The notes: generated by a model from the sequence alone, not told the origin. Counted from the stretch's first letter, positions 1 through 9,378 are shown. The stretch: DNA of 64,000 bases from Burkholderiales bacterium (GCA_019744975.1 JAIETP010000004.1:124001-188000); one strand, 5' to 3'. Translations and numbers: made by a program.

Positions 1-90
1 CCGTTGCGATCAGCAAGGGCAGTGTCTACAGTCCGCCCACTTTTCACCCAGGCCACAGCCCGCCCCCCCCAATTCACCCAAGGAAAAAAG

Positions 91-783
91 ATGGGTCACA
101 GCAGCAGTTATCCGGAAATTCGCAAACACTTCGAGCGCACCGCACCGGAATTGGTCGCAGCAGCCCGCGAACTGCCCGCGGCAATACTCGCCGATGTTTA
201 CGGCAGGCGCGGCACCCTGCACGGGCGCATCACCGCGGTATCGCCCACCATGAAAGTCGCCGGACCGGCAATCACCGTCGAAGTACGACCCGGCGACAAC
301 CTGATGATTCATGCGGCGCTGGCCATCGCGCAACCGGGAGACGTCATTGTCGTTGACGGCAAGGGCGACCAGACCTGCGCCCTGATCGGCGAAATCATGA
401 CCACCCAGGCCCAGCAGGCCGGGCTGGCCGGCATGGTGCTTGATGCCGCGGCGCGCGACGTTGAAGCCTTGCGCGCAAACGGCTTCCCCGTATTCTCGGT
501 CGGCGCCAATCCCGCCGGGCCGACCAAATTTGTTCCGGGACGCGTCAACTGGCCGATCGCAATTGCCGGCGTCACCGTCAATCCCGGAGACTTGGTCGTG
601 GGCGACACCGACGGCGTGGTGGTCATAGAACGCGAACGCGTTGCCGAAATGATCGAACTCGGCCGCAAAAAGGTCGCCGATGAAACCGCCCGCATCGCCG
701 CGATCCGCCAGGGCAGGCTGGTGCCGCACTGGCTGGCCGACGCGCTGCGCGCGGCCGGCGTGAAATCCGGAGAGGCGGCCTGA
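91..783 (+). CDS. RraA-like / 4-hydroxy-4-methyl-2-oxoglutarate aldolase family protein
   Basis: A 230-residue protein of the RraA/HMG-aldolase fold. Members include divalent-metal-dependent aldolases/decarboxylases acting on 4-hydroxy-2-oxo acids, and the RNase E regulator RraA. The stretch GLAGMVLDAAARDVEAL (about residues 111-127) matches the family core, with the conserved Arg122-Asp123. I chose the ATG at 91 because an AAGGA-like site lies just before it; the frame stays open further upstream from a TTG at 4, but that extension has no family similarity. The stop overlaps the next start (ATGA), so it is probably translated together with the hydroxyacid dehydrogenase. An enzymatic role in 2-oxo/hydroxy acid metabolism is more likely here than RNase E control, given these neighbours. 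The substrate is not determinable. Confidence 0.85.
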   Translation: MGHSSSYPEIRKHFERTAPELVAAARELPAAILADVYGRRGTLHGRITAVSPTMKVAGPAITVEVRPGDNLMIHAALAIAQPGDVIVVDGKGDQTCALIGEIMTTQAQQAGLAGMVLDAAARDVEALRANGFPVFSVGANPAGPTKFVPGRVNWPIAIAGVTVNPGDLVVGDTDGVVVIERERVAEMIELGRKKVADETARIAAIRQGRLVPHWLADALRAAGVKSGEAA

Positions 784-1733
784 TGCACGCAGCGGCGCGG
801 CAAAAGCCGGCAATCGTTGTAACGGCGGCGGATCTGGCCGATGAAGCCCTCGCCTTGCTGGGCGGCTTTGAAATCGTCTTTGCCGGAAAACAGCCTGACG
901 AACAGAGCCTGATCACACTTTGCGCCCGCCACCAGCCGGTCGCGATCATCGTGCGTTACGGAAGAATCACTGCGCAAATCATCGCCGCGTCATCACAGCT
1001 GCGCGTGATCTCGAAGCACGGCAGCGGAATCGATACGATTGACATCGAAGCGGCCCGCTCGCGCAACGTGGCCGTAAAGGCCGCGACCGCCGTCAACGCC
1101 GGCGCCGTGGCCGAGCATACCTGGGCGCTGATCCTCGCCTGCACCAAATCCATCACGCAGCTGAACGCGCGGATGCATGGAGGGCATTGGGACAAAGCAA
1201 CCCACAAAAGCATCGAACTCGGGGGACGTACGCTGGGACTGATCGGACTGGGGGCCATCGGCCGGCGCGTCGCCGCCATGGGCACGGCGATGGACATGCG
1301 TATCCTCGGACATGATCCTTACATCAAGGAAGCGCCGCCGGACATCGCCATGACGACACTGCCGGAACTGCTGCAGACAGCGGACATCGTGTCATTGCAT
1401 TGCCCGCTGACGGCGGACAACCGGCGCATGATCAACGGAGAAACCCTTTCACGGATGCGCTACGGCGCCATCCTGGTCAATACCGCGCGTGGCGGCCTGG
1501 TCGATGAGGCTGCAGTACGGGACGCACTCGAATCGGGATGCCTGCGGGCCGCAGCCCTTGACAGCTTTGAGACCGAGCCGCCGCCCCCGGAACACCTGCT
1601 GCGCAATGTCACCAACCTGATCATGACGCCACACGTCGGCGGCGTCACTAGGGACGCCTACATCAACATGGGCGTCGCTGCGGCACGCAACATTCTTGCC
1701 GAATTGCAGACGGCGGATTCGACACGAACATAA
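783..1733 (+). CDS. D-2-hydroxyacid dehydrogenase (phosphoglycerate dehydrogenase-like)
   Basis: A 316-residue NAD-dependent D-isomer-specific 2-hydroxyacid dehydrogenase, interconverting a 2-oxo acid and a D-2-hydroxy acid in the cytoplasm. Visible features: nucleotide-binding GLGAIG at 155-160, substrate/cofactor Arg in NTARGG (Arg236), the Glu of the DSFETEP segment (about 263) and catalytic His284 in PHVGG. The length suits a two-domain enzyme without the ACT domain of SerA, so a serine-biosynthesis role is not implied. It starts inside the stop codon of the RraA-like gene and is followed after about 70 bp by a Bug receptor gene, suggesting uptake and processing of one carboxylate. Confidence 0.88.
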   Translation: MHAAARQKPAIVVTAADLADEALALLGGFEIVFAGKQPDEQSLITLCARHQPVAIIVRYGRITAQIIAASSQLRVISKHGSGIDTIDIEAARSRNVAVKAATAVNAGAVAEHTWALILACTKSITQLNARMHGGHWDKATHKSIELGGRTLGLIGLGAIGRRVAAMGTAMDMRILGHDPYIKEAPPDIAMTTLPELLQTADIVSLHCPLTADNRRMINGETLSRMRYGAILVNTARGGLVDEAAVRDALESGCLRAAALDSFETEPPPPEHLLRNVTNLIMTPHVGGVTRDAYINMGVAAARNILAELQTADSTRT

Positions 1734-1805
1734 GGCGCAATACCGGCAGGGCCACCATCCAGCCCGCCACAAACAGCAATATTCCTACAACAACGGAGGA
1801 ACACC

Positions 1806-2771
1806 ATGTCACAAAAACTCAGCGCATATCTGACTGCATTGTTGCTTTGCATGGCCTGCGGGAGCGCAGTCGCGCAATCCGCATACCCGAACAAGCCCAT
1901 TCGTTTCATCGTACCCTTCCCGCCGGGCGGGGGCACCGACATCGTTGCGCGCATCATCACTGCCAGGATGTCTGAAAGTCTCGGCGTGCAGTTCATCGTG
2001 GACAACCGCGGCGGCGCTGGCGGAACCCTGGGCATAGGCACGGCGGCAACGGCAGCCCCTGACGGCTATACGCTGATGATCGGTCAGACCAGCAACCTCG
2101 CCATCGGACCGGCCTTGTATGAAAAACTTCCCTACGACACCTTCCGCGATTTCACCCCGATCAGCCTGGTCTACGAAACGCCGCTCGCGGTGAGCGTTTC
2201 GTCGCGCTCGCCGGTCAAAAATGTCAAGGAACTGATCACAGCCTCGAAATCGAAACCCGGCGGCCTCAATTTCGCGTCGCCCGGCAACGGCACGGTGGCC
2301 CACCTTACCGGCGAACTGATCAAAAAAGCCACCGGCATGTCCTTCGTGCACATCCCCTACAAAGGCGCGGCGCAAGCCATCCCTGACCTGATCGCAGGCC
2401 GGGCCGATTTCTATATTTCCTCGCTCGAAAGTGCGAAACCCCACATGCAATCCGGAACCATCCGTGTACTGGCGGTGACCTCCGTGAAGCGCGCGCCCGA
2501 CGCCCCCGAAGTCGAAACCATCGCCGAAGCAGGATACAAGGGCTTCGAAGCGGTCACCTGGTGGGGATTCCTGGCGCCTGCGGGCACCCCCGCCCCCATA
2601 GTTCAGAAACTGGCCGCCGAAATCGACAAAGCCCTCGACAACCCTGAGACCCTGAAACGCCTGCCGGGCATCAAGGTCATGACCGGCCCAAAGGTTTTCG
2701 CGGAAAAGCTGAAAACCGACTACAAAAAATGGGCCGGCGTCGTCAAGGAATCCGGGGCCAAGGTCAACTGA
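1806..2771 (+). CDS. Bug/TctC-family tripartite tricarboxylate transporter receptor 1
   Basis: A 321-residue periplasmic solute-binding protein of the Bug (TctC) family. A signal peptide ends near residue 24 (SAVAQ, then SAYPNKP), and the mature start PNKPIRFIVPFPPGGGTDI is the family's N-terminal signature. A good ribosome site (GGAGGAA) lies about 10 bases before the ATG. It sits just after the aldolase and hydroxyacid dehydrogenase genes and probably binds a carboxylate processed by them. No tctA/tctB genes are nearby, so it is an orphan receptor that would have to use membrane components encoded elsewhere or act as a sensor. Confidence 0.92.
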   Translation: MSQKLSAYLTALLLCMACGSAVAQSAYPNKPIRFIVPFPPGGGTDIVARIITARMSESLGVQFIVDNRGGAGGTLGIGTAATAAPDGYTLMIGQTSNLAIGPALYEKLPYDTFRDFTPISLVYETPLAVSVSSRSPVKNVKELITASKSKPGGLNFASPGNGTVAHLTGELIKKATGMSFVHIPYKGAAQAIPDLIAGRADFYISSLESAKPHMQSGTIRVLAVTSVKRAPDAPEVETIAEAGYKGFEAVTWWGFLAPAGTPAPIVQKLAAEIDKALDNPETLKRLPGIKVMTGPKVFAEKLKTDYKKWAGVVKESGAKVN

Positions 2772-2827
2772 CCCTGCCTCCCGCCGACTCCGGGCTGAAC
2801 CTCGAACTCAAGTCATTTCCAGGCTCA

Positions 2828-2846
2828 GGCGCTGATCATCAGCGCC
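2828..2846. terminator. Short hairpin between convergent genes
   Basis: An 8-bp perfect stem (GGCGCTGA / TCAGCGCC) with a 3-base loop lies between the end of the first Bug receptor gene and the end of the convergent VWA gene. Its right arm includes the VWA stop codon. No T-run follows, so it may only be an mRNA 3'-end structure. Confidence 0.3.
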
Positions 2847-5346
2847 GCAGCCGCAGGTAAATCTCCGGCAGCTTGTTCGGCAGGCTGTTGATGTGATCCA
2901 GCACCAGGTAATGCCCGGGGCCGAAAATCTGCGGCAGATATTGATTTGCCATGGTGTCGACCGTGACACAGAAGGGGTGCACACCCTTGGCCACGGCCTC
3001 CTTCACCGCCATGCGCGTGTCTTCGTGCAGATAACGCCGGTCACCACCGTCGTCATAATCCTCGGGCCGCCCGTCGGACAGCAGCAACAACAGCCGGCGC
3101 CGGCTTTCGACGCCCTCGAACGACGCCGTGGCATGGCGGATCGCCGCACCCATGCGTGTCGCGAGGCGCCCCGACATGCCGCCGATCTGCGCGCGGACTT
3201 CCTCGGTCAGCTCCTCGTCGAAATCCTTCAGCATGTAATAGCTGACATTGTCGCGGTACTTGGAGCAGAAGCCGGCGATCGAATAGGCATCACCGACTTC
3301 CTCCATGCCCTCGGCGAACAACAGCACCCCCGCACGCACCCGATCGACCAGCCGGCCGCCGCCTTCAGGCAGGTGCTGCATGATCGATGTTGACATGTCG
3401 GCGAGCAGTGTCACCGCCACTTCGCGCTTGCGGACTTCGCGACGTTTGTAGATGTTCGGTCGCGGCGAACGTCCGGCCTTTTTTTCCGCGACATAACCGA
3501 CCACCGCATTGAGATCCATGTCGTCGCCATCGAGCTGCTGCGTCAGCGGCGCGGTGCGTGTCGGTTTCTGCGACTGGATGGCTTTTTTCAGGCGCTTCAG
3601 TGCGTTCGCGTACTGCTTCATCAGCCGGTTGGTCTCGCCCATGTTGGATTCGGCGAGGCGTTTTTCCTGCACCCAGCTCCAGTTGCGCTTGTAACGCAAC
3701 TCGCGGTAATCCCACTCCGGATAAGGAATGCCCTTGTCGCTGCTGCCCTGATTCGCCCCTTCCTTGTCGCTTTGTCCGGAGGCCCGCGCCGACTGGCCCG
3801 AGGAATCGCCGTAACTGGGCATTTCCTTTTTTTCGCCGTCGTCGCGCTGGTCGCCCGATTCGGCGTTCTGCGGTGCCTCGGTTTCTTCGCCCCCCTCTTC
3901 CTGCTGTTCGCTTTTCTGCTCGGAACCGGCCTGCGTCTGCTGCGACTGGTCGTCACTTTCCTGCGGGTGCGCCATGCGCGACGCATTCGGGCTGCGGCCC
4001 GGCAGGTACGCGGCATGGAAGGCTTCGAGATCGGTAACCACGGGCAGCGTCATCGCGCTGTAGATTTTTGCCGCGGCGCGCCAGGCATCGGCAATGGTCG
4101 CGCCCTCGGTGAACAGCGGCGCAAACCGTTCATCGACAGCGCCGCCGGCATAATGCGCCAGCGCCGCCTCGACACTTTCCAGCGCGAGGTCGTAATAAGC
4201 CGCCGTTTCCGGATGGCGCACACCGAGGCCATGCGCGGCATTACGCAGCCGTTTCAGGTAATTCGGCACATTGCGCTGCACGCGGAAATCGACGCGCAGG
4301 TCCTCGCAGATGTCGAGGATCAGTTGGAAGCGCAGCGCATCGTCGCCGAACCGCAGGAACAGCGGCCCCCAGGACACCGGCCCTTTGGCCGGGAAATCAA
4401 CTTTGGCTTCGGCGAACATGGCCTGCATCGCCGTGCGCTCGAAGGTTTGGTAATACATGTGGCCGGCGACATGCAGCACGGCGAGGATGGCCTCCTCGCG
4501 GTCGGCCATCACCGCCGGAAAATAAATGCTCTTGCCGTCGGTCTCGATGAACGGCCGGCCTTTTTCCGGAGACCAGGTACTTTCCTTCAGTTCGAATTCA
4601 CCACCAAACCACACGTCAAGCAGCATGCCCAGCAAACGGTTGCGGTCGGTCAGCCGGTAACCCGGCAGATGTTCCAGCAGCAGTGAAAGAGACTCCTCGG
4701 ATTCGAGACGGAAATAAGCCTCGCCGCGCGCCCGGCCCGACTGCAGGATGTCGGCGCCGCGCGACGCCCAGGGCAGGATCGCCTGCGCGCCAAGGAGGTT
4801 CCGCACGCGGATCGCCCCCGACAGGTACGTCGACAGCATCAGCTTGCGCGATTCGAACAGTTCATCCGCCGGCGTCGCCAGTTGCTCAATCGCAGCGACA
4901 CCGCCGTGGCGTCCGGCAAGCTCCACCACCGGCGTCGCAAAGTAGGCCGCGCCGCTTTCGATCTGCCGCGCGCACCAGCAAAACCCGATTTCCGCCCAAC
5001 GCTCCTCGCCGGCGTGGCCCAGCGTGCCGTAGGCGCGGGCGACATTCGCCATGAAACCTTCCAGCGCGCGCCATGACGCACGCCACTGCATGAAGGCCAG
5101 CGCCTGACCGGTCCACGGCAGCACTTCTTCGGAAACATGTTCGGCCTCGAGGCTGCCGCGGATGAAGGCGCGTCCGGCATCGCGCTCAAAACTCAGCAAG
5201 GCAACGCAGGCTGCGAGCCACTGCAGCGTGACCGCTTCGCCATGCGGCAGGATCGCCGGCAGCACCTGCTCGACTTCGCGGTGCGCGACGGCGCTGAGTT
5301 CCTGGATCTGGCTGACCGTCTTGTCGACGGCGGGGGTATGGGTCAT
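2839..5346 (-). CDS. CbbO/NorD-like von Willebrand factor A domain protein
   Basis: An 835-residue cytoplasmic protein. The last about 190 residues form a VWA domain with a complete MIDAS: DMSTS at 650-654, Thr730 and the LSDGRPEDYDDGG segment near 757-768. Residues about 460-540 are a Gln/Glu/Ser-rich acidic linker, and an HxxxH sequence (HVAGH, 292-296) lies in the N-terminal half. CbbO and NorD proteins work with a CbbQ/NorQ ATPase to remodel a target enzyme (Rubisco or nitric oxide reductase); the ATPase gene is next door. No Rubisco or nor genes occur in this window, so the client is unknown. It is probably co-transcribed with the ATPase gene, with a palindromic repeat between them. Confidence 0.85.
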   Translation of the reverse strand: MTHTPAVDKTVSQIQELSAVAHREVEQVLPAILPHGEAVTLQWLAACVALLSFERDAGRAFIRGSLEAEHVSEEVLPWTGQALAFMQWRASWRALEGFMANVARAYGTLGHAGEERWAEIGFCWCARQIESGAAYFATPVVELAGRHGGVAAIEQLATPADELFESRKLMLSTYLSGAIRVRNLLGAQAILPWASRGADILQSGRARGEAYFRLESEESLSLLLEHLPGYRLTDRNRLLGMLLDVWFGGEFELKESTWSPEKGRPFIETDGKSIYFPAVMADREEAILAVLHVAGHMYYQTFERTAMQAMFAEAKVDFPAKGPVSWGPLFLRFGDDALRFQLILDICEDLRVDFRVQRNVPNYLKRLRNAAHGLGVRHPETAAYYDLALESVEAALAHYAGGAVDERFAPLFTEGATIADAWRAAAKIYSAMTLPVVTDLEAFHAAYLPGRSPNASRMAHPQESDDQSQQTQAGSEQKSEQQEEGGEETEAPQNAESGDQRDDGEKKEMPSYGDSSGQSARASGQSDKEGANQGSSDKGIPYPEWDYRELRYKRNWSWVQEKRLAESNMGETNRLMKQYANALKRLKKAIQSQKPTRTAPLTQQLDGDDMDLNAVVGYVAEKKAGRSPRPNIYKRREVRKREVAVTLLADMSTSIMQHLPEGGGRLVDRVRAGVLLFAEGMEEVGDAYSIAGFCSKYRDNVSYYMLKDFDEELTEEVRAQIGGMSGRLATRMGAAIRHATASFEGVESRRRLLLLLSDGRPEDYDDGGDRRYLHEDTRMAVKEAVAKGVHPFCVTVDTMANQYLPQIFGPGHYLVLDHINSLPNKLPEIYLRLRR

Positions 5347-5379
5347 GTGCTTGATCTAATAAAACTAACTTTGAAAGCA

Positions 5380-5450
5380 CGTCATTCCGGCGAAAGCCGG
5401 AATCCAGGAATTTTTAAAACCTCTGGACCCCGGCTTTTGCCGGGGTGACG
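5380..5450. repeat. Palindromic repeat, CGTCATTCCGGC family (copy 1)
   Basis: A 71-bp element made of two imperfect inverted arms: CGTCATTCCGGCGAAAGCCG and following bases at the left, and a segment ending CCGGGGTGACG at the right. Each arm is itself palindromic. It lies in the gap between the ATPase and VWA genes. Its left 28 bases equal the left end of the GIY-YIG element at 36061. Confidence 0.85.
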
Positions 5451-5461
5451 AGCAAAAGAAA

Positions 5462-6307
5462 TCAGGAGAAATGCGCCTGGACGATTTCCATGAGCGCATC
5501 CGCCAGTTCGACGTCGTCGGTGATCGGATTGACCATCGCCACCTGACAGGCGGTGATCGGGTCGAGCCCGGCGGCCATCATGCTCGCCGCGTAGACCAGC
5601 GCGCGGGTCGATGTTGATTCCTCGAGGCCGTGATCCTTCAGCAGCCGCGCCTTGCGGCCGATGGCCACCAGTTTCTCTGCGATTTCCGGTTTGGTGCCCG
5701 GCACTTCCTTTACCAGAATCTTGCGCTCGACCTCTTCCTGCGGAAAATCGAAATTGATCGCGATGAAGCGCTGCTTGGTCGACGGCTTCAGGTCCTTCAG
5801 CACCGTCTGGTAACCGGGGTTGTAGGAAATCACCAGCATGAAATCCTCGTGCGCGTCGATTTCCTGGCCTTTTTTCTCGATGGTCAGCTTGCGTCGATGA
5901 TCGGTCAGCGAATGGATCACCACCGTCGAGTCGGTGCGTGCTTCGACGATTTCATCGAGATAACACAAGGCGCCGACCTTCACCGCGCGCGTCAGCGGGC
6001 CGTCGTGCCAGACCGTGTCCGCACCTTCCAGCAGGAAGCGGCCGACCAGGTCGGAACTCGTCAGGTCTTCGTGGCAGGACACCGTCACCAGCGGACGCTT
6101 CAGCTGGAAGGCCATGTGTTCCAGGAACCGCGTCTTGCCGCAGCCGGTCGGGCCTTTCAGCATCACGGGCAAACGGCGTTTGTAAGCCGCCTCGAATATC
6201 GCCACTTCATTGCCCTGCGGCTCGTAGTACGGTGCAGCTTCGCCGACCTGCGGCATTTGCACGATGTCGTGTTCGACGCCGCGCACGCGGTTTGTTGCTG
6301 TCTTCAT
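5462..6307 (-). CDS. CbbQ/NirQ/NorQ-family AAA+ ATPase
   Basis: A 281-residue MoxR-branch AAA+ ATPase. Walker A is GPTGCGKT (52-59), Walker B ends in LDEI (117-120), and the C-terminal CbbQ/NirQ region is present. Family members form hexamers that, with a VWA partner, activate a metalloenzyme or Rubisco. The ATG at 6307 is preferred to the adjacent TTG because a GGAG site lies at the right distance. It is the first gene of a two-gene unit with the VWA protein. The absence of nor or cbb structural genes leaves the target open; another metalloenzyme is possible. Confidence 0.88.
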   Translation of the reverse strand: MKTATNRVRGVEHDIVQMPQVGEAAPYYEPQGNEVAIFEAAYKRRLPVMLKGPTGCGKTRFLEHMAFQLKRPLVTVSCHEDLTSSDLVGRFLLEGADTVWHDGPLTRAVKVGALCYLDEIVEARTDSTVVIHSLTDHRRKLTIEKKGQEIDAHEDFMLVISYNPGYQTVLKDLKPSTKQRFIAINFDFPQEEVERKILVKEVPGTKPEIAEKLVAIGRKARLLKDHGLEESTSTRALVYAASMMAAGLDPITACQVAMVNPITDDVELADALMEIVQAHFS

Positions 6308-6759
6308 CAATGCTCCAGAGTCAGTTCAAGAATTCAACGCGGGACTGCCGGCGGACCTTCACGGATACCACGCGCCCTGCTCCGATATTAATACAGTTGC
6401 CACAGTTCAACGGCGGCGCGGACGGCGCACACCATCGCATCCCTGTATACATCCGCGTTTGCCGCCGCGGACCCCGTCCCTGCGCCACTGCCGCCACGCA
6501 AGCCCGCACGATAAGCCGGCGCGTGTTTTGCGCTCACTAAAATATGTTTAAAAACAAATACTTATAAACTCATTACGCAATACGATCGTCCAGGCCCGGC
6601 GACACCACGCCTGCAACCGAATCACGGCATCCAATCCACGGCATACACATCCCGACCCCGCCTGCGCAACATGCGGACCCCGGCGGGTCGTGACACCTGC
6701 GGCTGGTTATCATCAATCAGCCCCAGTACATCGTCACGCACCCGCCGAAAGGACTCCCG
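6308..6759. other. Intergenic region between divergent genes, 452 bp
   Basis: No convincing gene. It must hold the promoters for the leftward ATPase/VWA unit and the rightward lyase-family gene. The only feature I can name is one copy of the dispersed AT-rich motif at 6539-6566. The short open frames here are GC-driven. Confidence 0.6.
6539..6566 (-). repeat. Dispersed AT-rich motif (copy 1)
   Basis: Read on the minus strand this begins TATAAGTATTTGTTTTTAA, matching the GTATTTGTTTTTATTGATA core of the other copies on its left side and diverging at the right. It is a sharp AT island in GC-rich DNA, about 200 bp before the next rightward gene. Confidence 0.6.
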
Positions 6760-7668
6760 ATGCAACGCGCCACCACCAAGCTCCGCGCCCTGGTCAAAGC
6801 CGGAAAATTTCTTGAGCTGCCCGCCATCCACGACCCGCTGACCGCAAAGCTCGCGGAAAGCATCGGCTTCAAGACCATCTACAACGGCGGCTTCGTCACC
6901 GGTGGCAGCACCACCATCAGCGAACCGCTGCTGTCGATGAACGAACAGATCACCGTCGCCGGCAACATGGCCAACGCGGTGAACATTCCGGTGATCATGG
7001 ATGCAGGAGCCGGCTGGGGTGAACCGCTGCACACCATGCGCACCGTGCGTGAATGCATCCGCGCCGGGATTGCCGGCGTACACATCGAAGACCAGCTGTT
7101 CCCCAAACGCGCGCATTACCACACCTATGTCGCGCACAACATTCCGCTCAACGAGTTCCGCGACAAGATCCGCCTCGCCTGCGTGCAGCGCGATAAAAGT
7201 GACAAGGATTTTGTAATTATTGCCCGCTCGGATGCCTGCCGCGAGCAGGGTTACAAGGAAGCCGTCAAACGCATGCTGGTGGCACGCGACCAGGGTGCCG
7301 ACATGGGCCTGATTTTTCCGCGCACACCCGAAGAAACCAGAAAAGCGCCAAAGCAGTGCAAGCTGCCGATGGTCTACGTACAAAGCCGCGGCAATCGCGA
7401 CGGCCGGCCGCTCTATTCCTTCAAACAGCTTGAAGACATGGGATACGCCGGCAGCATCGACGCCATCCTGTCGGTGGGCGTGCAGTTCCATTTCATGCGC
7501 AAAGCGCTGCTCGAACTGAAAAAGACCGGCGACTACACCGGCATCAGCCAGAAGGAGTATGTGACCGCGCGCAAGGGCATTGAAGACATGATCGGGCTAG
7601 AGGCGTATTACAAAATCGAGGAAGATACGGTGGAGAAGATGTACCGCAAGAAATCCGGAAAGAAATGA
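6760..7668 (+). CDS. Isocitrate lyase/PEP mutase superfamily protein with altered active site
   Basis: A 302-residue TIM-barrel protein of the family that includes methylisocitrate lyase, PEP mutase and oxaloacetate decarboxylase. Fold markers are clear: PAIHDPLTAKL, then MDAGAGWGEP (80-89) where methylisocitrate lyases have a DxDTGxG metal site, and EDQLFPKRAHY (110-120) where lyases have KRCGH. The catalytic Cys is therefore Ala and the second metal Asp is Gly. An AAGGA site precedes the ATG. I expect a C-C or C-P bond enzyme of different specificity, or a decarboxylase, rather than a true methylisocitrate lyase. Confidence 0.85.
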   Translation: MQRATTKLRALVKAGKFLELPAIHDPLTAKLAESIGFKTIYNGGFVTGGSTTISEPLLSMNEQITVAGNMANAVNIPVIMDAGAGWGEPLHTMRTVRECIRAGIAGVHIEDQLFPKRAHYHTYVAHNIPLNEFRDKIRLACVQRDKSDKDFVIIARSDACREQGYKEAVKRMLVARDQGADMGLIFPRTPEETRKAPKQCKLPMVYVQSRGNRDGRPLYSFKQLEDMGYAGSIDAILSVGVQFHFMRKALLELKKTGDYTGISQKEYVTARKGIEDMIGLEAYYKIEEDTVEKMYRKKSGKK

Positions 7669-7686
7669 AGGCACGCACCGGACCAT

Positions 7687-7770
7687 TCGTGTTTCGACAA
7701 GCTCAACACGAACGGCAATAATCACTGTCGGAAATCAACTCAACCGTTCGCCCTGAGCCTGTCGAAGGGC
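7687..7770. repeat. Palindromic repeat, CCGTTCGCCCTGAGC family (copy 1)
   Basis: Two inverted arms (a TTCGACAAGCTCA-type arm and CCGTTCGCCCTGAGCCTGTC and following bases) around a short spacer, in the gap before the isomerase gene. The same family occurs at 22508-22586 and 25725-25790. Confidence 0.8.
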
Positions 7771-7794
7771 TGTTCATCCAAGAAAACCCTGAAC

Positions 7795-8382
7795 ATGAAA
7801 AAAACCGTCCATTACTTCCACTCCCTGTCCTCGCCCTGGGCCTACCTCGGCTGGCCGCGTTTCAAGGCCATCATCGAAAAACACGACCTCGATGTCATCA
7901 TCCGCCCGACACGCATCCAGCCGCCCAACGGCGGCATCCCGCTGCGCAGCCGCCCCGAAGCTCGGCAGAACTACCACGAGGTCGAACTCGACCGCTGGCG
8001 CAAAAAACTCAACATGCCACTGGTGCTGCGGCCGAAACACTATCCGACGCTGAATGAATTCTCCGCACGCATGGTGATCGCCGCAGACAAACTCGGCTGG
8101 GACGCGCTGGCGCTCTCCCACGCGCTGCTGCACGCCCTGTGGAGCGAACAACTGGACGTGAAAGATGCCGCAGTGCGCGTCGCCACCGCCGACAAGCTGG
8201 GCATGGACGGCAAAAAACTGCTGGCGATGCAGGACACCCCGGAAATCATCGCGGCGTGGCGCGCCAGCGAGGAAGAAGCCGTCGAACGCGGCGTGTTCGG
8301 CACGCCGACCTGGATCTACAAGGACACGCTGTTCTGGGGCCAGGACCGGCTCGAATTTCTTGATGAGGCTTTATCCCGATGA
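7795..8382 (+). CDS. 2-hydroxychromene-2-carboxylate isomerase-like (kappa-GST/DsbA fold)
   Basis: A 195-residue protein of the HCCA isomerase family, glutathione-dependent thioredoxin-fold enzymes known from naphthalene/aromatic catabolism. SSPWAYLG near residues 12-19 carries the expected glutathione-interacting Ser, and the C-terminal GVFGTPTW...FWGQDRLEFL block is characteristic. There is no CxxC, so it is not a DsbA-type oxidase. Its stop overlaps the start of the next Bug receptor (ATGA), linking it to uptake of the same or a related compound. The true substrate is unknown. Confidence 0.85.
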   Translation: MKKTVHYFHSLSSPWAYLGWPRFKAIIEKHDLDVIIRPTRIQPPNGGIPLRSRPEARQNYHEVELDRWRKKLNMPLVLRPKHYPTLNEFSARMVIAADKLGWDALALSHALLHALWSEQLDVKDAAVRVATADKLGMDGKKLLAMQDTPEIIAAWRASEEEAVERGVFGTPTWIYKDTLFWGQDRLEFLDEALSR

Positions 8383-9353
8383 CACACAAACTCCTGCTCG
8401 GCAGCATCACCCTCGCCATCTGTGCGTCGTACGCGCCGGCGGCACTGGCCCAGGCCGCCTATCCCGACAAAACCATCCGCCTGGTGGTGCCCTTTTCCGC
8501 CGGTGGTGCGCTCGATGTTGTCGGCCGCATCCTAGCGCAGAAACTCACGGAATCGCTGGGCAAACAGGTGGTGGTCGACAACCGGGTCGGCGCCGGCGGC
8601 AACATCGGCGCGGAATATGTGGCCAAGGCCGCACCCGACGGTTACACACTGCTGATGTCTTCCGTCACCACGATGGCCATCAACATGAACCTTACACCGA
8701 AGCCGCCGTACGACTTCGAGCGCGACTACGCACCGGTCAGTCTCAACGCCGCGGCACCGCTGACTTTGATGACGCATCCTGCCCTGCCCGCGAAGTCGGT
8801 GAAGGAATTCATCGCCATCGCCAAGGCCCGCCCCGGCCAGTTGAATTATTTCTCATCCGGCGTCGGCACCGGCACCCACCTCGCCGCGGTGATTTTTGAC
8901 CAGATGGCCGGCGTCAAAACCATGCACGTGCCGTACAAGGGCGCGGGCCAGGGTGTGACCGACCTGCTGTCCGGACAGATGCAGTTTGCGTTTTCGACCA
9001 TCCAGCTTGCACTGCCTCATGTTCAGAGCGGGCGCCTGCGCATGCTCGGCATCGGATCGCTGAAACGTTATCCGCGCCTGCCCGAACTGCCAGCCATCGC
9101 CGAAACCGTCAAGGGTTACGAAGCCGTGCAGCTCTACGGCGTGGTCGCGCCTCGCGGCACACCGCCGCAGATCGTCAGCAAACTTGCCGGCGAGTTGCGC
9201 ACCATCACTGCCGGCGCCGACGTGCAGGAAAAATTCCTCAGCCAGGGCATCGTGCCCGCGCCGTCAACGCCGGAAGAATTTTCACGCAGCATCAAGCAGA
9301 ACATTGCGCAGTTTGCGAAGGTCATCAAGACCCTGGATCTGAAGGTGGAATAA
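8379..9353 (+). CDS. Bug/TctC-family receptor 2
   Basis: A 324-residue periplasmic binding protein. The signal peptide ends at about residue 25 (PAALAQ, then AAYPDKTIRLVVPFSAGGALD). The usual GGGTD loop is GGALD here, a small change in the ligand-gripping segment. It starts inside the stop codon of the isomerase-like gene. No transporter membrane subunits are adjacent. Confidence 0.9.
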   Translation: MTHKLLLGSITLAICASYAPAALAQAAYPDKTIRLVVPFSAGGALDVVGRILAQKLTESLGKQVVVDNRVGAGGNIGAEYVAKAAPDGYTLLMSSVTTMAINMNLTPKPPYDFERDYAPVSLNAAAPLTLMTHPALPAKSVKEFIAIAKARPGQLNYFSSGVGTGTHLAAVIFDQMAGVKTMHVPYKGAGQGVTDLLSGQMQFAFSTIQLALPHVQSGRLRMLGIGSLKRYPRLPELPAIAETVKGYEAVQLYGVVAPRGTPPQIVSKLAGELRTITAGADVQEKFLSQGIVPAPSTPEEFSRSIKQNIAQFAKVIKTLDLKVE

Positions 9354-9378
9354 CAGTTCACTGCAGGAGGCCTGCCTC

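Noticed and set aside
10-813. 267-codon minus-strand frame opposite the RraA-like gene
   Set aside because: GC-driven antisense frame, no similarity, no start signals.
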